DNA from: Gluconacetobacter tumulisoli
GTDB taxonomy: Bacteria > Pseudomonadota > Alphaproteobacteria > Acetobacterales > Acetobacteraceae
DNA: 64,000 nucleotides
Assembly: GCF_014174155.1 (NCBI RefSeq)
Contig: NZ_JABEQM010000005.1
Coordinates: forward strand, 62,001 to 126,000
Reading direction: 5' to 3'
How positions within the stretch are numbered: position 1 is the first letter of the stretch; every line of letters begins with the position of its first letter. The translations under genes and the position numbers were made by a program. Under the pieces are notes generated by a model. It was not told where the DNA came from. It saw only the letters and a list, made by a program, of their open reading frames with translations, and made no database searches. Positions 8,655 through 16,558 of this stretch are shown here, piece after piece.

Positions 8655-10337
8655 TCAGGGCACGCGCGGCAGCATCCTGGCCCGGTTGCGGTAGACCTGT
8701 TCCTCGTAATCCATTTCCTGCAACAGCAGGGATTCGGTTTCGTCATTGACGTACTGGGCGGATCGCAGGTTCCGCAATTCGATCCGCGACGCACGCAGGT
8801 TGGTCAGGCGCAGCGCCAGTTCCAGCCGCATCCGGCGAATTGAACCGATCTGTGCCGCGGTTGCCGCACCATCGCCGTCCTTCTGCAACTGGGCCAGCCG
8901 GTTTTCATATTCCTGCATCAGGCGCGCAATGATCTCGACCCGCATTTCGCGCGCTTCGTCGCGTGTCCCGGCACGCGCGGTCAAGGTCGCCTGTTCGTCG
9001 CGCATCCCGCGGATCATCGTGCGCAGCAGAACCAGGCGTGCCCAGTCGGCCTCGCGCTCCCGCGGGTCGTCCTGCCCCCGTTCCAGCCCCGCGACCAGCC
9101 ACGGCAGCAACAGGCTGGCCATGAGCAGCGAAACGAGGATGACTCCAGTGGCCAGGGTCACCAGCAGGTCGCGGTACGGAAACCCCACCTGGCCCAGGGC
9201 GGCCTGCGGCAGGGATAGTACCGCCGCAAGGGTCACCGCCCCTCGCACCCCGGCAACCGTTCCCACCAGGACGGCCCGCAATGCCGGCCAGCGCATCGTC
9301 CCGCGTTCGCGGCGCGCGTGCAGCGCGTCGAGCACCAGCACGATCCACAATCCGCCGAACCGCAGCACGCACATCGCCAGGTGAATGGCGACGATGACCG
9401 GCAGCAGCAGCCACGGCGACGTCCCCGCCCCCCGCGCCAGCGCGATTCCGCTTCCCGCCAATTCCGGCAATTGCAGGCCCAGCAGCAGGAAGATGATCGA
9501 ATTGAAGATGAAATTCACCATGTCCCACACGGTCCGCGCCTGCAGCCGGGTGGTGATCTGGGTCTCCTGGAGCACGCCGGTCAGCTTGGCCGTCATCCCG
9601 CCGGCGACCGCGGCCAGAATGCCTGAACACCCCGCCGCTTCGGCCAGGAGATAGGCCGCGAACGGCAGCAGCAGCATGAAGGTGATCTGTGTCGGCGGAT
9701 CGTCGTAGCCCCGCCGCAGCAGGAACCGGTCCAGCCGCGCCGCGACATAGCAGACCACCACCCCGATCGCGATTCCCCCCAGCGCCAGCAGCCCGAACGT
9801 CAGCAATGCCGCGCGCAGCGAGAAGGCCCCCGTCACCGCCGCCGCCGCCGCGAACCGGAAGCAGACCAGGCCCGAGGCATCGTTCAGCAGGGATTCGCCG
9901 TCCAGCACATGGACGATGCGGCGCGGCACCGTGGCGCCCAGCATGCCGTCGACGGCCACGGCGTCGGTCGGCGACAGTACGCCGGCCAGCGCGAAGCACA
10001 GGGGCAGGCCCAGCACCGGGACCACCCAGTGCAGGGCATACCCGCACAGGAGAGTCGTCGCCAGCACCAGCGGCACGGCCAGCGCGAAGATGATGCCGCG
10101 CAGCTGCCCGAACTCGCGGGTGGGCATCCGGAACGCATCGCCGAACAGCAGGGGTGGGATGAACAGCAGCATGAACATGTCGGGATCCAGCGCGACATGC
10201 AGGCCCGCGACCGACCCCGCCACCCCCAGCGCGATCTGGATCAGCGGCAACGGAATCGCAAGCGGCAGCAGGCGGGAGAACAGGCTGCTGGCCGCCGCGA
10301 CGGACAGCAGGATCAGACCAACGATGACGTCATGCAT
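8655..10337 (-). CDS. CPA1-family Na+/H+ antiporter
   Basis: A 560-residue inner-membrane protein with about 12 hydrophobic segments in the first 400 residues and a long charged helical tail of about 130 residues in the cytosol. The motif ESLLNDASGLVCFRFA contains the Asn-Asp pair that carries cations in NhaP/CPA1 antiporters, and LSPTDAVAVDGML matches the preceding conserved helix. Its expected job is sodium or potassium export in exchange for protons, useful for an acid-producing organism. The frame is open upstream to 10580, but MHDVIVGLILL at 10337 starts directly with the first membrane helix. It is transcribed divergently from gabT. Confidence 0.88.
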   Translation of the reverse strand: MHDVIVGLILLSVAAASSLFSRLLPLAIPLPLIQIALGVAGSVAGLHVALDPDMFMLLFIPPLLFGDAFRMPTREFGQLRGIIFALAVPLVLATTLLCGYALHWVVPVLGLPLCFALAGVLSPTDAVAVDGMLGATVPRRIVHVLDGESLLNDASGLVCFRFAAAAAVTGAFSLRAALLTFGLLALGGIAIGVVVCYVAARLDRFLLRRGYDDPPTQITFMLLLPFAAYLLAEAAGCSGILAAVAGGMTAKLTGVLQETQITTRLQARTVWDMVNFIFNSIIFLLLGLQLPELAGSGIALARGAGTSPWLLLPVIVAIHLAMCVLRFGGLWIVLVLDALHARRERGTMRWPALRAVLVGTVAGVRGAVTLAAVLSLPQAALGQVGFPYRDLLVTLATGVILVSLLMASLLLPWLVAGLERGQDDPREREADWARLVLLRTMIRGMRDEQATLTARAGTRDEAREMRVEIIARLMQEYENRLAQLQKDGDGAATAAQIGSIRRMRLELALRLTNLRASRIELRNLRSAQYVNDETESLLLQEMDYEEQVYRNRARMLPRVP

Positions 10338-10434
10338 GACCGGCCTTCGACACTCCCGGCAACGGACCAGGTTGATGCTCCAGCCGCCGATCCTGCCCCG
10401 GCCGACGGGATCTGACCAGCAGGCGCGGCGCGGA

Positions 10435-10453
10435 TGGTGACTTTCGGTCACCA
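10435..10453. promoter_or_regulatory. Palindrome between the antiporter gene and gabT, candidate operator
   Basis: Seven-base arms TGGTGAC and GTCACCA are separated by TTTCG in the 226 bp divergent gap. The position, about 110 bp before gabT and 100 bp before the antiporter gene, suits a dimeric regulator. No regulator gene is adjacent, so the protein that binds it is unknown. Confidence 0.35.
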
Positions 10454-10563
10454 GGGATGACCGACAAGGCGTCTCCCGCGCCGGGCGTATCGACGATACA
10501 CCTCCGCAATCCGGCCCTGCGCCCGTCAGGCCCGCATCCCAAGGCATCCCAAGGACAGATGAC

Positions 10564-11841
10564 ATGCCGCCACTCAGCAATTCCGACCTTCAGGCCCGGC
10601 GCATGAACGCGGTTCCGCGCGGCGTGGGCTCGGCCACCGCCATCCATGCGGCCCGCGCCGAGAATGCCGAACTGTGGGATGTCGAAGGCCGTCGCTATAT
10701 CGATTTCGCTGGCGGCATCGCGGTGTTGAATGTCGGCCACCGCCATCCGAAGGTGATGGAGGCCGTCCGCCGGCAACTGGACCGGTTCACCCACACGGCG
10801 TTCCAGGTCGCGCCGTACGAATCCTACATCGCGCTGGCCGAGCGCCTGAACGCGCTGGCGCCCTTCCCCGGACCGGCCAAGACCATCCTGTTCTCGACCG
10901 GTGCCGAGGCGACCGAAAACGCGGTCAAGATCGCCCGGGCGGCGACCGGCCGCAACGGGGTCATCGCCTTCACCGGCGGGTTCCATGGCCGGACGCTGCT
11001 GGCATCGGCCATGACGGGAAAGGTCAATCCGTACAAGACGCCGTTCGGCAGCATGCCGCCAGACGTGTATCATGTGCCCTTCCCTGCCGGGGACGTGTCG
11101 GTGGATGACAGCCTGAAGGCCCTCGGCTTCCTGTTCGCGGCCGACCTCGACCCCAGCCGCGTCGCGGCCATCGTCATCGAGCCGGTCCAGGGCGAAGGCG
11201 GATTCCGCGTCGCCCCGGCCGGCCTGCTGCAGGCCCTGCGCGACATATGTGACAGGCACGGGATCGTCCTGATCGCCGACGAGGTGCAGACCGGCTTCGC
11301 CCGCACCGGCAGCCTGTTCGGGATCGCGCTGTCCGGCGTGGCGCCGGACCTGGTCTGCGTCGCCAAGTCGCTGGGCGGCGGCTTTCCCCTGTCGGGCGTG
11401 ATCGGCCGGGCCGATCTGATGGACGCGGTCGGGCCGGGCGGCCTGGGCGGCACCTATGCCGGCGCGCCGATCGCCTGCGCGGCGGCGCTGGCGGTCCTGG
11501 ACGTGATCGAGGAAGAAGGGCTGGTGGAACGCGCCAATGCGATCGGCACGCGCATCCGCACGCGGCTGGAGGCCCTGCGCGGCCGGACCGACCTGATGCC
11601 CTTCGGCGCGCCGCGCGGTCCGGGCGCCATGATCGGCTTCGACATCCTGGAACATCGCGACAGCTCGGCCGTCCGCCGCGGCGGGGCAGCCGCCGTCTGC
11701 GCCCGGGCGGCGGAACTGGGCCTGATCCTGCTGTCCTGCGGCGTCCATGGCGAGACGATCCGCATCCTCGTGCCGCTGACCGCGCCGGACAGCCAGATCG
11801 ACGAGGGGCTGGCGATCATCGAACGGGCGCTGGCGGCCTGA
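10564..11841 (+). CDS. gabT: 4-aminobutyrate aminotransferase-like class III transaminase
   Basis: A 425-residue cytosolic PLP enzyme. Class III features are DFAGGIAVLNVGHRHP near 47-62, STGAEATENAVKIAR near 111-125, FTGGFHGRT near 136-143, the catalytic aspartate D239 in IADEVQTGFARTG, and the PLP lysine K268 in CVAKSLGGGFPLSG. The match is closest to GabT, which moves the amino group of GABA to 2-oxoglutarate to give succinate semialdehyde. Related enzymes act on 5-aminovalerate or other omega-amino acids, and no gabD lies beside it to settle the substrate. The start has AAGGA upstream. It is followed 103 bp later by a flavin monooxygenase on the same strand. Confidence 0.85.
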   Translation: MPPLSNSDLQARRMNAVPRGVGSATAIHAARAENAELWDVEGRRYIDFAGGIAVLNVGHRHPKVMEAVRRQLDRFTHTAFQVAPYESYIALAERLNALAPFPGPAKTILFSTGAEATENAVKIARAATGRNGVIAFTGGFHGRTLLASAMTGKVNPYKTPFGSMPPDVYHVPFPAGDVSVDDSLKALGFLFAADLDPSRVAAIVIEPVQGEGGFRVAPAGLLQALRDICDRHGIVLIADEVQTGFARTGSLFGIALSGVAPDLVCVAKSLGGGFPLSGVIGRADLMDAVGPGGLGGTYAGAPIACAAALAVLDVIEEEGLVERANAIGTRIRTRLEALRGRTDLMPFGAPRGPGAMIGFDILEHRDSSAVRRGGAAAVCARAAELGLILLSCGVHGETIRILVPLTAPDSQIDEGLAIIERALAA

Positions 11842-11944
11842 CCCGCGCGGAGACATCCGCCGCGCCTTCTTGACAAGGCCATGACCCTGCGAAAGGCTTC
11901 GATCCGTCCGGGCAACGACCCCCGTTCCCCGGCAGGATTACAGG

Positions 11945-13300
11945 ATGTTCATGGCCCAGCGGATGAATCTCTGTTTCGATGTCTCCTATATTGCGCTGGA
12001 CGGGCGATGGCGGACGCCGGGGTCGTGGGTCGGCCGCCGCTTCCCCGATGTCGGAATGTATGAAGACATCGCCCGTCTTGCCGAAAGGGGCTGCCTGGAC
12101 CTCGTTTTTTCCGGGGACGGCACCGGCGTTCCCAGCACGTGGGAAGGTTCGACCGACGATGCCGTGCGCTGGGGTGTTTCCTGGCCGCGCCAGGACATGA
12201 ATCCCCTGATGGTGGCCATGTCGCGCGTGACCCGGCATGTCGGGTTCGGGCTGACCTATTCCTCCACCTTCATGCATCCTTACTATCTGGCGCGCCTGAT
12301 GAACGCGCTGGACCATGTCAGCGACGGCCGCATGGCGCTCAATCTCGTCACCACGACGCGGCGTGCGGATGCGGCGAATTTCGGGTTCGACGACCTGGCC
12401 GAACACAATACCCGCTACGAACGGATGGAGGAATTCGTCGAGGTCTGCCACGCCCTGTGGGACGGGGTGGAGCCGGACGCCATGATCTGGGATCGCGAGA
12501 CCGGACAGGTCGGCGATCCCGCGAAAATCCACGCCATCAATCATCGCGGCCGGTTCTTCCAGGTCAAGGGGCCGCTCAACACGCCGCCCTCCCCGCAGGG
12601 ACGACCGATACTGGTGCAGGCAGGGGGCTCGCCGCGGGGAATCCGCGCGGCCGCCAGTTTCGTCGACGTGGCGTTCGGCGAAGACAAGGCGCTGGCTCTC
12701 CAGGTCCAGCAGCGCAAGGATTTCGACGTCGCCCTGCGCGCGGCCGGGCGCGATCCCGCACGGGTCGGAATCATCTGGCAACAGCCGATGATCGTGGCGG
12801 AAACCGAACAGGAGGCAGTGCGCGAACGCGAAGGCCTTCTAAGCATGATCCCGAAAGAGGTCGCCGGCGTCTATCTGTCTCATAACTCCGGCTATGATTT
12901 CTCGAAGCTTCCCCAGCGGTTTCGCCTCGACGAACTGAATGCCGAGATCGCGGCGACCCAGGCGACGCCCGTGGGCTTCGTGCACGCGCTGTCCCACAGG
13001 CTGGGCGCCGAAACCGAGATCACGCGCGAGGAATTCTTCGAATACGGCGTCCGCCGCGCCACCAGCTACGACACTACATTCGCCGGAAGCGCCGCGCAGG
13101 CCGCGGATTATCTGGAAGAAACGTTCGAGGCCACCGGCAGCCGTGGCGGCTTCATGCTGGGACACCCGATGGTCATGCCCGGCGACCTCGCACGCATCGT
13201 GGATTTCCTGGTGCCGGAGCTTCAGCGACGCGGAAGGTTCCGCAAGGAGTATTCCGGCAAGACGCTGCGCGACACATTGATGGATATCTACGACGAGTAA
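11945..13300 (+). CDS. LLM-class flavin-dependent monooxygenase (NtaA/SnaA/DszA type)
   Basis: A 451-residue TIM-barrel monooxygenase that would use reduced FMN supplied by a separate reductase. Family features: an N-terminal strand ending in DGRWRTPGSWVGRRFPD, LTYSSTFMHPYYLARLMNALDHVSDGR, LNLVTTTRRADAANFG, and the FMN-phosphate region ILVQAGGSPRGIRAAA. Members of this group oxidise aminopolycarboxylates, sulfonates, thiophenes or long-chain amines; the substrate cannot be deduced. No flavin reductase is adjacent. ATG codons at 11945 and 11951 are both possible. A second member of the family lies at 41599-42909. Confidence 0.85.
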   Translation: MFMAQRMNLCFDVSYIALDGRWRTPGSWVGRRFPDVGMYEDIARLAERGCLDLVFSGDGTGVPSTWEGSTDDAVRWGVSWPRQDMNPLMVAMSRVTRHVGFGLTYSSTFMHPYYLARLMNALDHVSDGRMALNLVTTTRRADAANFGFDDLAEHNTRYERMEEFVEVCHALWDGVEPDAMIWDRETGQVGDPAKIHAINHRGRFFQVKGPLNTPPSPQGRPILVQAGGSPRGIRAAASFVDVAFGEDKALALQVQQRKDFDVALRAAGRDPARVGIIWQQPMIVAETEQEAVREREGLLSMIPKEVAGVYLSHNSGYDFSKLPQRFRLDELNAEIAATQATPVGFVHALSHRLGAETEITREEFFEYGVRRATSYDTTFAGSAAQAADYLEETFEATGSRGGFMLGHPMVMPGDLARIVDFLVPELQRRGRFRKEYSGKTLRDTLMDIYDE

Positions 13301-13360
13301 TTCAAAGTCGGGTGCACCTCGAACCCACCAACGCCCGATCAAGGATCAACGAATTGGTTT

Positions 13361-13381
13361 CCAAAGGCCGGTGGCCTTTGG
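13361..13381. terminator. Hairpin between convergent genes, probable bidirectional terminator
   Basis: CCAAAGGCC and GGCCTTTGG are perfect 9-base arms with a GGT loop, midway between the stop of the flavin monooxygenase (13300) and the stop of mauD (13423). A smaller CGCCC/GGGCG hairpin follows at about 13396. No long T-run follows, but position and symmetry argue for transcription end in both directions. Confidence 0.6.
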
Positions 13382-13422
13382 CGGGTTTCAGGTCAGCGCC
13401 CTGAAGGGGCGTCATCAGAACG

Positions 13423-14034
13423 TCAGCCCGCAATCCCCGACACGGCGTACGGTACGGCGTCCGGCGTGTCCTTCACCGCCACCCGCCCGGCCGCGGCGGG
13501 GACCAGGGCCTCGATATGCCGCCGTGTGTTGACGACGCCCTTGGCCAGGATCGTGCCGTTGGCATCCAGAAGCACCATCGTCGGCAGGCGGCTGACCTGC
13601 AGCACCAGGCCCAGTTCGACCCCGGTGACGAACGCTACCCCTGCCAGGGCCATGCGATCGCGCATCAGGACCAATTCGGGCTGCGCACCGTCGCCGACCA
13701 GCACCGGCTCCAGCCCCCGGTCGCGGGCGACATCCAGGGCGATGGGCAGGACCCGCTTGCAGACGGGACAGTCCGGCGCGACGAACAGCAGCATGCGCAC
13801 CGCGCCCGGCGCCAGCGGCTCGCCCATCGGAAACGGGTCGCCCGCCAGCGTCCGCATGGTGATGCGCGGAATCGCCTGCCCCGGTTCCAGCCCGGCCTGG
13901 GCCGTCTGCATGCCGATCGGGGCGATGCGCTCGTGCAGCACGCCGATCTGGCGGGCCAGCGCGAACACCACCATGACCAGCACCACCACCGCCACGAACA
14001 GCAGGATCTGCGACAGCAGGAGAAAACCCATCAT
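13423..14034 (-). CDS. mauD: MauD-like thiol-disulfide protein with intact CPVC motif
   Basis: A 203-residue protein with one N-terminal membrane anchor (about 3-27), then a periplasmic thioredoxin fold. The redox motif is C89-P-V-C92 in FVAPDCPVCKRVLPIA, and a cis-proline region RLPTMVLLD follows. MauD is required for stable folding of the light chain of TTQ amine dehydrogenases, which carries many disulfides. The start at 14034 overlaps the stop of mauE (ATGA), so the two are translationally coupled. It is the last gene of the cluster. A second MauD-like gene in the same cluster (15913-16509) lacks the second cysteine, so this copy is the likelier disulfide catalyst. Confidence 0.85.
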   Translation of the reverse strand: MMGFLLLSQILLFVAVVVLVMVVFALARQIGVLHERIAPIGMQTAQAGLEPGQAIPRITMRTLAGDPFPMGEPLAPGAVRMLLFVAPDCPVCKRVLPIALDVARDRGLEPVLVGDGAQPELVLMRDRMALAGVAFVTGVELGLVLQVSRLPTMVLLDANGTILAKGVVNTRRHIEALVPAAAGRVAVKDTPDAVPYAVSGIAG

Positions 14035-14573
14035 GCGGAACGTTCCTCTCCGGCGCCGTCGGACGACAGCAGATTCGACAGGCTCAGGGCCAGGGCCAGC
14101 AGGCAGGCGCCGGCGACCAGCGACTGGCCGCGCAGAAGCCATGATCCCGGCAGCCTCACCATCACCGGCACCAGGGCCAGCGGCGCCAGCGCCAGGGTGC
14201 GCACCACCGACAGCCATGACAGCCGGGCGCCGGCCAGGCCCGGCAGGCAGCCGCATGACAGGTTCACCCGTCCGCGCAGCACGTTGATCGCCATGGCGGC
14301 GGCAAACACCCCGAACAGCAACGCCGCCGCGACCCCGGCCCAGCGGACGGCGACACCAGCCAGCATCATAACCCCCAGCATCGTTTCCAGGCCGGCCAGC
14401 ATCCAGGCGGCCGGCGCCAGCAGCCCATCGGGCAGCAGGCGATAGGCCGCCATCGTCCCCAGGAAATGGTCCGGATCACGCAGTTTCGCGATGCCGGCGG
14501 CAAGGTACAGCCCCCCCACCGCCCCGCACGCCAGCGCGGCTACCATCGACGGCAGGATCCCCGCCGCGCTCAT
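14031..14573 (-). CDS. mauE: MauE, membrane protein for TTQ amine dehydrogenase maturation
   Basis: A 180-residue inner-membrane protein with four to five hydrophobic segments. It carries the MauE signature C107-G-C109 in LRGRVNLSCGCLPG, a pair of cysteines thought to feed oxidising or reducing equivalents to MauD. The early GIAKLRDPDHFLGTMAAYRLLP stretch is typical of MauE/DoxX-related proteins. The frame is open to 14663, but MSAAGILPSM at 14573 begins at the first membrane segment. It is coupled to mauD by an ATGA overlap. A 186 bp gap containing a dispersed repeat separates it from the cytochrome gene upstream, so it may have its own promoter. Confidence 0.85.
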   Translation of the reverse strand: MSAAGILPSMVAALACGAVGGLYLAAGIAKLRDPDHFLGTMAAYRLLPDGLLAPAAWMLAGLETMLGVMMLAGVAVRWAGVAAALLFGVFAAAMAINVLRGRVNLSCGCLPGLAGARLSWLSVVRTLALAPLALVPVMVRLPGSWLLRGQSLVAGACLLALALSLSNLLSSDGAGEERSA

Positions 14574-14589
14574 CTGACAGCCTGTTTGA

Positions 14590-14650
14590 AACTGCGCGCT
14601 GCCGGCGATCCGACGCGTGATTTCTGCGCTCCGCTTCGGCGTTCGAAAAT
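14590..14650 (-). repeat. Dispersed intergenic repeat, copy A
   Basis: The reverse strand here contains the 15-mer CGCGTCGGATCGCCG (plus-strand positions 14603-14617), which is identical to copies in two other intergenic gaps of this window (56025-56039 and 57966-57980). The bases after it, GCGCAGTTTCAAACAGG, resemble those following the other copies. It fills the 186 bp gap between the cytochrome gene and mauE. Confidence 0.5.
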
Positions 14651-14759
14651 ATACGCCCGGCACGGTCCAGGGCCCACGTCCCGGATCGACCGCGCCGGCA
14701 GTCGACGATCCATCATGTCGGTCTCTCTTCCGTTCATTCCGCTTTCCGGCGCCGTCGTG

Positions 14760-15308
14760 TCAGGGCGCATCGCGGCCGGACTCGCGCCCGGCCTGCGCCG
14801 TATCATAATCATGCAGGGCCCGCGCCCGCGGGCAGGTTCGCACGACCCCCCGCACCACGTGATCGCGATAGAGATGCAGGTCGGCCATCCGCAGCGGATC
14901 GGCCCGCAAACGCGCGATTTCGGCCGCCGTATAGGGCTTGGTCCCTGCCGGCAGGCTGTCGTGCCCGAAGGTGAAGACCACGAAATTCACCATGTCGGCA
15001 AGATCCTGCGACGACAGGTTGGCGAAGGCCACGTTCGGCAGCCGGACCAGGTATTCCCGACCCTCGGGCGTGCACAGGAAATAGCCCACCTGCCCCGCCA
15101 GGTCCGGGACCACGCGCTGCCCGGACCGCCCCTGCACCCCATGGCACCCGCCGCATCCGATGAGGTACCGCCCCTGCACCACCGGGACCACCGGCACGGT
15201 CCCTGACCGCGCGCCGCTGGCCGGGGGCGGCAGGGACTGCACGGACAGTCCGAGTGCGCACAGCCCGCCAAGGACTGCTGGACGCGGGAAACGCACCATC
15301 ATCGCCAC
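14760..15308 (-). CDS. Periplasmic mono-haem cytochrome c of the amine dehydrogenase cluster
   Basis: A protein of about 182 residues with an N-terminal Sec signal (RFPRPAVLGGLCALGLSVQS) and one haem-binding CGGCH motif in YLIGCGGCHGVQG. A methionine in the DLADMVNFVVF region could be the distal haem ligand. Because it sits directly after the light-chain gene, it is the best candidate for the electron acceptor of the dehydrogenase, in place of amicyanin or azurin, for which no gene is present. The GTG at 15308 is chosen because GGAAGG lies seven bases upstream; ATG at 15302 is an alternative. It has one haem, so it is not MauG, which has two. Confidence 0.8.
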   Translation of the reverse strand: MAMMVRFPRPAVLGGLCALGLSVQSLPPPASGARSGTVPVVPVVQGRYLIGCGGCHGVQGRSGQRVVPDLAGQVGYFLCTPEGREYLVRLPNVAFANLSSQDLADMVNFVVFTFGHDSLPAGTKPYTAAEIARLRADPLRMADLHLYRDHVVRGVVRTCPRARALHDYDTAQAGRESGRDAP

Positions 15309-15328
15309 GCGCGGGCCTTCCCCCGACG

Positions 15329-15877
15329 TCAGCTCGCCTGGCCGATGATCGCGGCGGTCGAGCAATGATAGGCCGTCGATGCCGTTCCGAAGCACCAGAT
15401 GATGTCATTGCTGGCCTGGGGCCGGTAGATCGGCATTTCGCGATCGGCGGTGTTGCAGTCGCAATCCTTCGGCACCGCACAGATATTGCGGCCACAGCAG
15501 TCGCGATAGGCGATGACATAGGACCGGCCGTCGTCGGGATTGCGGCACGTCCCGATCCACGATACCGGCGAGGGCTCGGTCCCCGGCGGGCAGGTATGCA
15601 CCCCGCCGCCGCAGCAGCCGCACAGCACGCCATCGATGGCGCAATGGCGCCAGTAATTGCATTTCGTCGGATCCTTGGACTGGGCCCGACGTTCGAAATC
15701 GCTCAATGTCGGAGAGGGGGCGGACGCCGCATCCGCCCGCGCCACCGGCAGCAGGGGAAATGCCGGCGCCACGGCAATCGCCGCACCGATGCGGCCCAGC
15801 ACGCCCCGACGCGACGATCCCGCGGCCAGCTTGCGCGTGGCCTTTTCACCCAACCTGTCGAGGAAAGAAACCGACAT
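15329..15877 (-). CDS. mauA: TTQ-dependent amine dehydrogenase light (beta) chain
   Basis: A 182-residue precursor with a twin-arginine leader (SSRRGVLGRIGAAIAVAPAF) and a cleavage-like ARADA. The two tryptophans that form tryptophan tryptophylquinone are W107 in SPVSWIGTC and W161 in NDIIWCFG. The likely catalytic aspartates are D82 in AIDGVLC and D126 in YRDCCG. Fourteen cysteines are present: the twelve expected for methylamine dehydrogenase plus C89 and C133, which I recall from aromatic amine dehydrogenase. CGCCGG and SPVSWIGTC resemble the aromatic enzyme, while MPIYRPQ and NDIIWCFG resemble methylamine dehydrogenase. The enzyme oxidises primary amines to aldehyde plus ammonia in the periplasm. 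GGGAG nine bases upstream supports the start. Confidence 0.93.
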   Translation of the reverse strand: MSVSFLDRLGEKATRKLAAGSSRRGVLGRIGAAIAVAPAFPLLPVARADAASAPSPTLSDFERRAQSKDPTKCNYWRHCAIDGVLCGCCGGGVHTCPPGTEPSPVSWIGTCRNPDDGRSYVIAYRDCCGRNICAVPKDCDCNTADREMPIYRPQASNDIIWCFGTASTAYHCSTAAIIGQAS

Positions 15878-15912
15878 CGTCTACACACTCCCGGTACGAC
15901 GGCGTGGCATCG

Positions 15913-16509
15913 TCATGCCACGCGGGGACGTGCGTCCAGATAGGACTGCACGGAGACGTGGCCGGTTTCCCCCGCCACGACAAGGCTTTCAAGATGTTCG
16001 CGATTATTGACAAGGCCCTTGCCCACGATCGTGCCCGCCCCGTTCAGCAGCAGCGCGAAGGGCAGCTTGTCGACTTCCAGCCACTGGCCGATCTGCGCAT
16101 CGTTGACGAAGCATGCGGGATCGAGGCCGAAACGCCGGATCAGGTCCCACTGCATCGCATCGGTATCGTCCCCCAGGCACAGCAGGTCGATGGATTCCCG
16201 CCGTGTGAAATCCTTTGCGATGGGCAGGATCTTGCGCGAAATCGGGCAACTCCCCGACACGAACAGCAGCAGGTGCAGGCGCCCGTCGGGCCGTTCGCCC
16301 CCCAGTCCGACCTCCTGCCCGTTCATCGCCCTGACGACCCGGCGTGGCAGGCGGACGCCGGGCTGTGGGCCGGCCGACGTCATCAGCGCACCGACAGGGG
16401 CCACGCGGGTGTACAGGCGTCGGACGCTGCGAAACAGCACCGCGACCACCAGCGCAACCGCCAGGACCAGCATCCAGCTGACAGACTGGGACAGCAGCAG
16501 GACGGTCAT
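15913..16509 (-). CDS. MauD-like protein with degenerate CPIS redox motif
   Basis: A 198-residue protein with one N-terminal membrane segment (about 3-26) and a thioredoxin-like domain, clearly related to the MauD at 13423-14034 (LLFVSGSCPISRKILPIA against LLFVAPDCPVCKRVLPIA; shared GKGLVN/KGVVN). The active-site motif is C88-P-I-S91, so the resolving cysteine is a serine. Such CXXS sites can still form mixed disulfides but cannot cycle as a normal oxidoreductase. It lies between the heavy- and light-chain genes, where mauE/mauD usually sit. It may be a chaperone or isomerase for the disulfide-rich light chain. A sequencing error is unlikely, as the frame is clean. Confidence 0.85.
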   Translation of the reverse strand: MTVLLLSQSVSWMLVLAVALVVAVLFRSVRRLYTRVAPVGALMTSAGPQPGVRLPRRVVRAMNGQEVGLGGERPDGRLHLLLFVSGSCPISRKILPIAKDFTRRESIDLLCLGDDTDAMQWDLIRRFGLDPACFVNDAQIGQWLEVDKLPFALLLNGAGTIVGKGLVNNREHLESLVVAGETGHVSVQSYLDARPRVA

Positions 16510-16558
16510 GCGACGCGGGCCTGCGGACAGGCTGGAAAAACCATCGTCATGTCCCGCG

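Noticed and set aside
10535-10560. Tandem repeat CATCCCAAGG before gabT as a CRISPR or regulatory array
   Set aside because: Only two short copies (CATCCCAAGG twice in a row); too small for an array and explainable by slippage.
14570-14812. 80-codon minus-strand frame between the cytochrome gene and mauE
   Set aside because: It overlaps the repeat and has no protein-like features; the gap is treated as non-coding.
14760-15308. MauG or amicyanin role for the small gene after the light chain
   Set aside because: Only one CXXCH haem site, while MauG needs two; no copper-site pattern for amicyanin.
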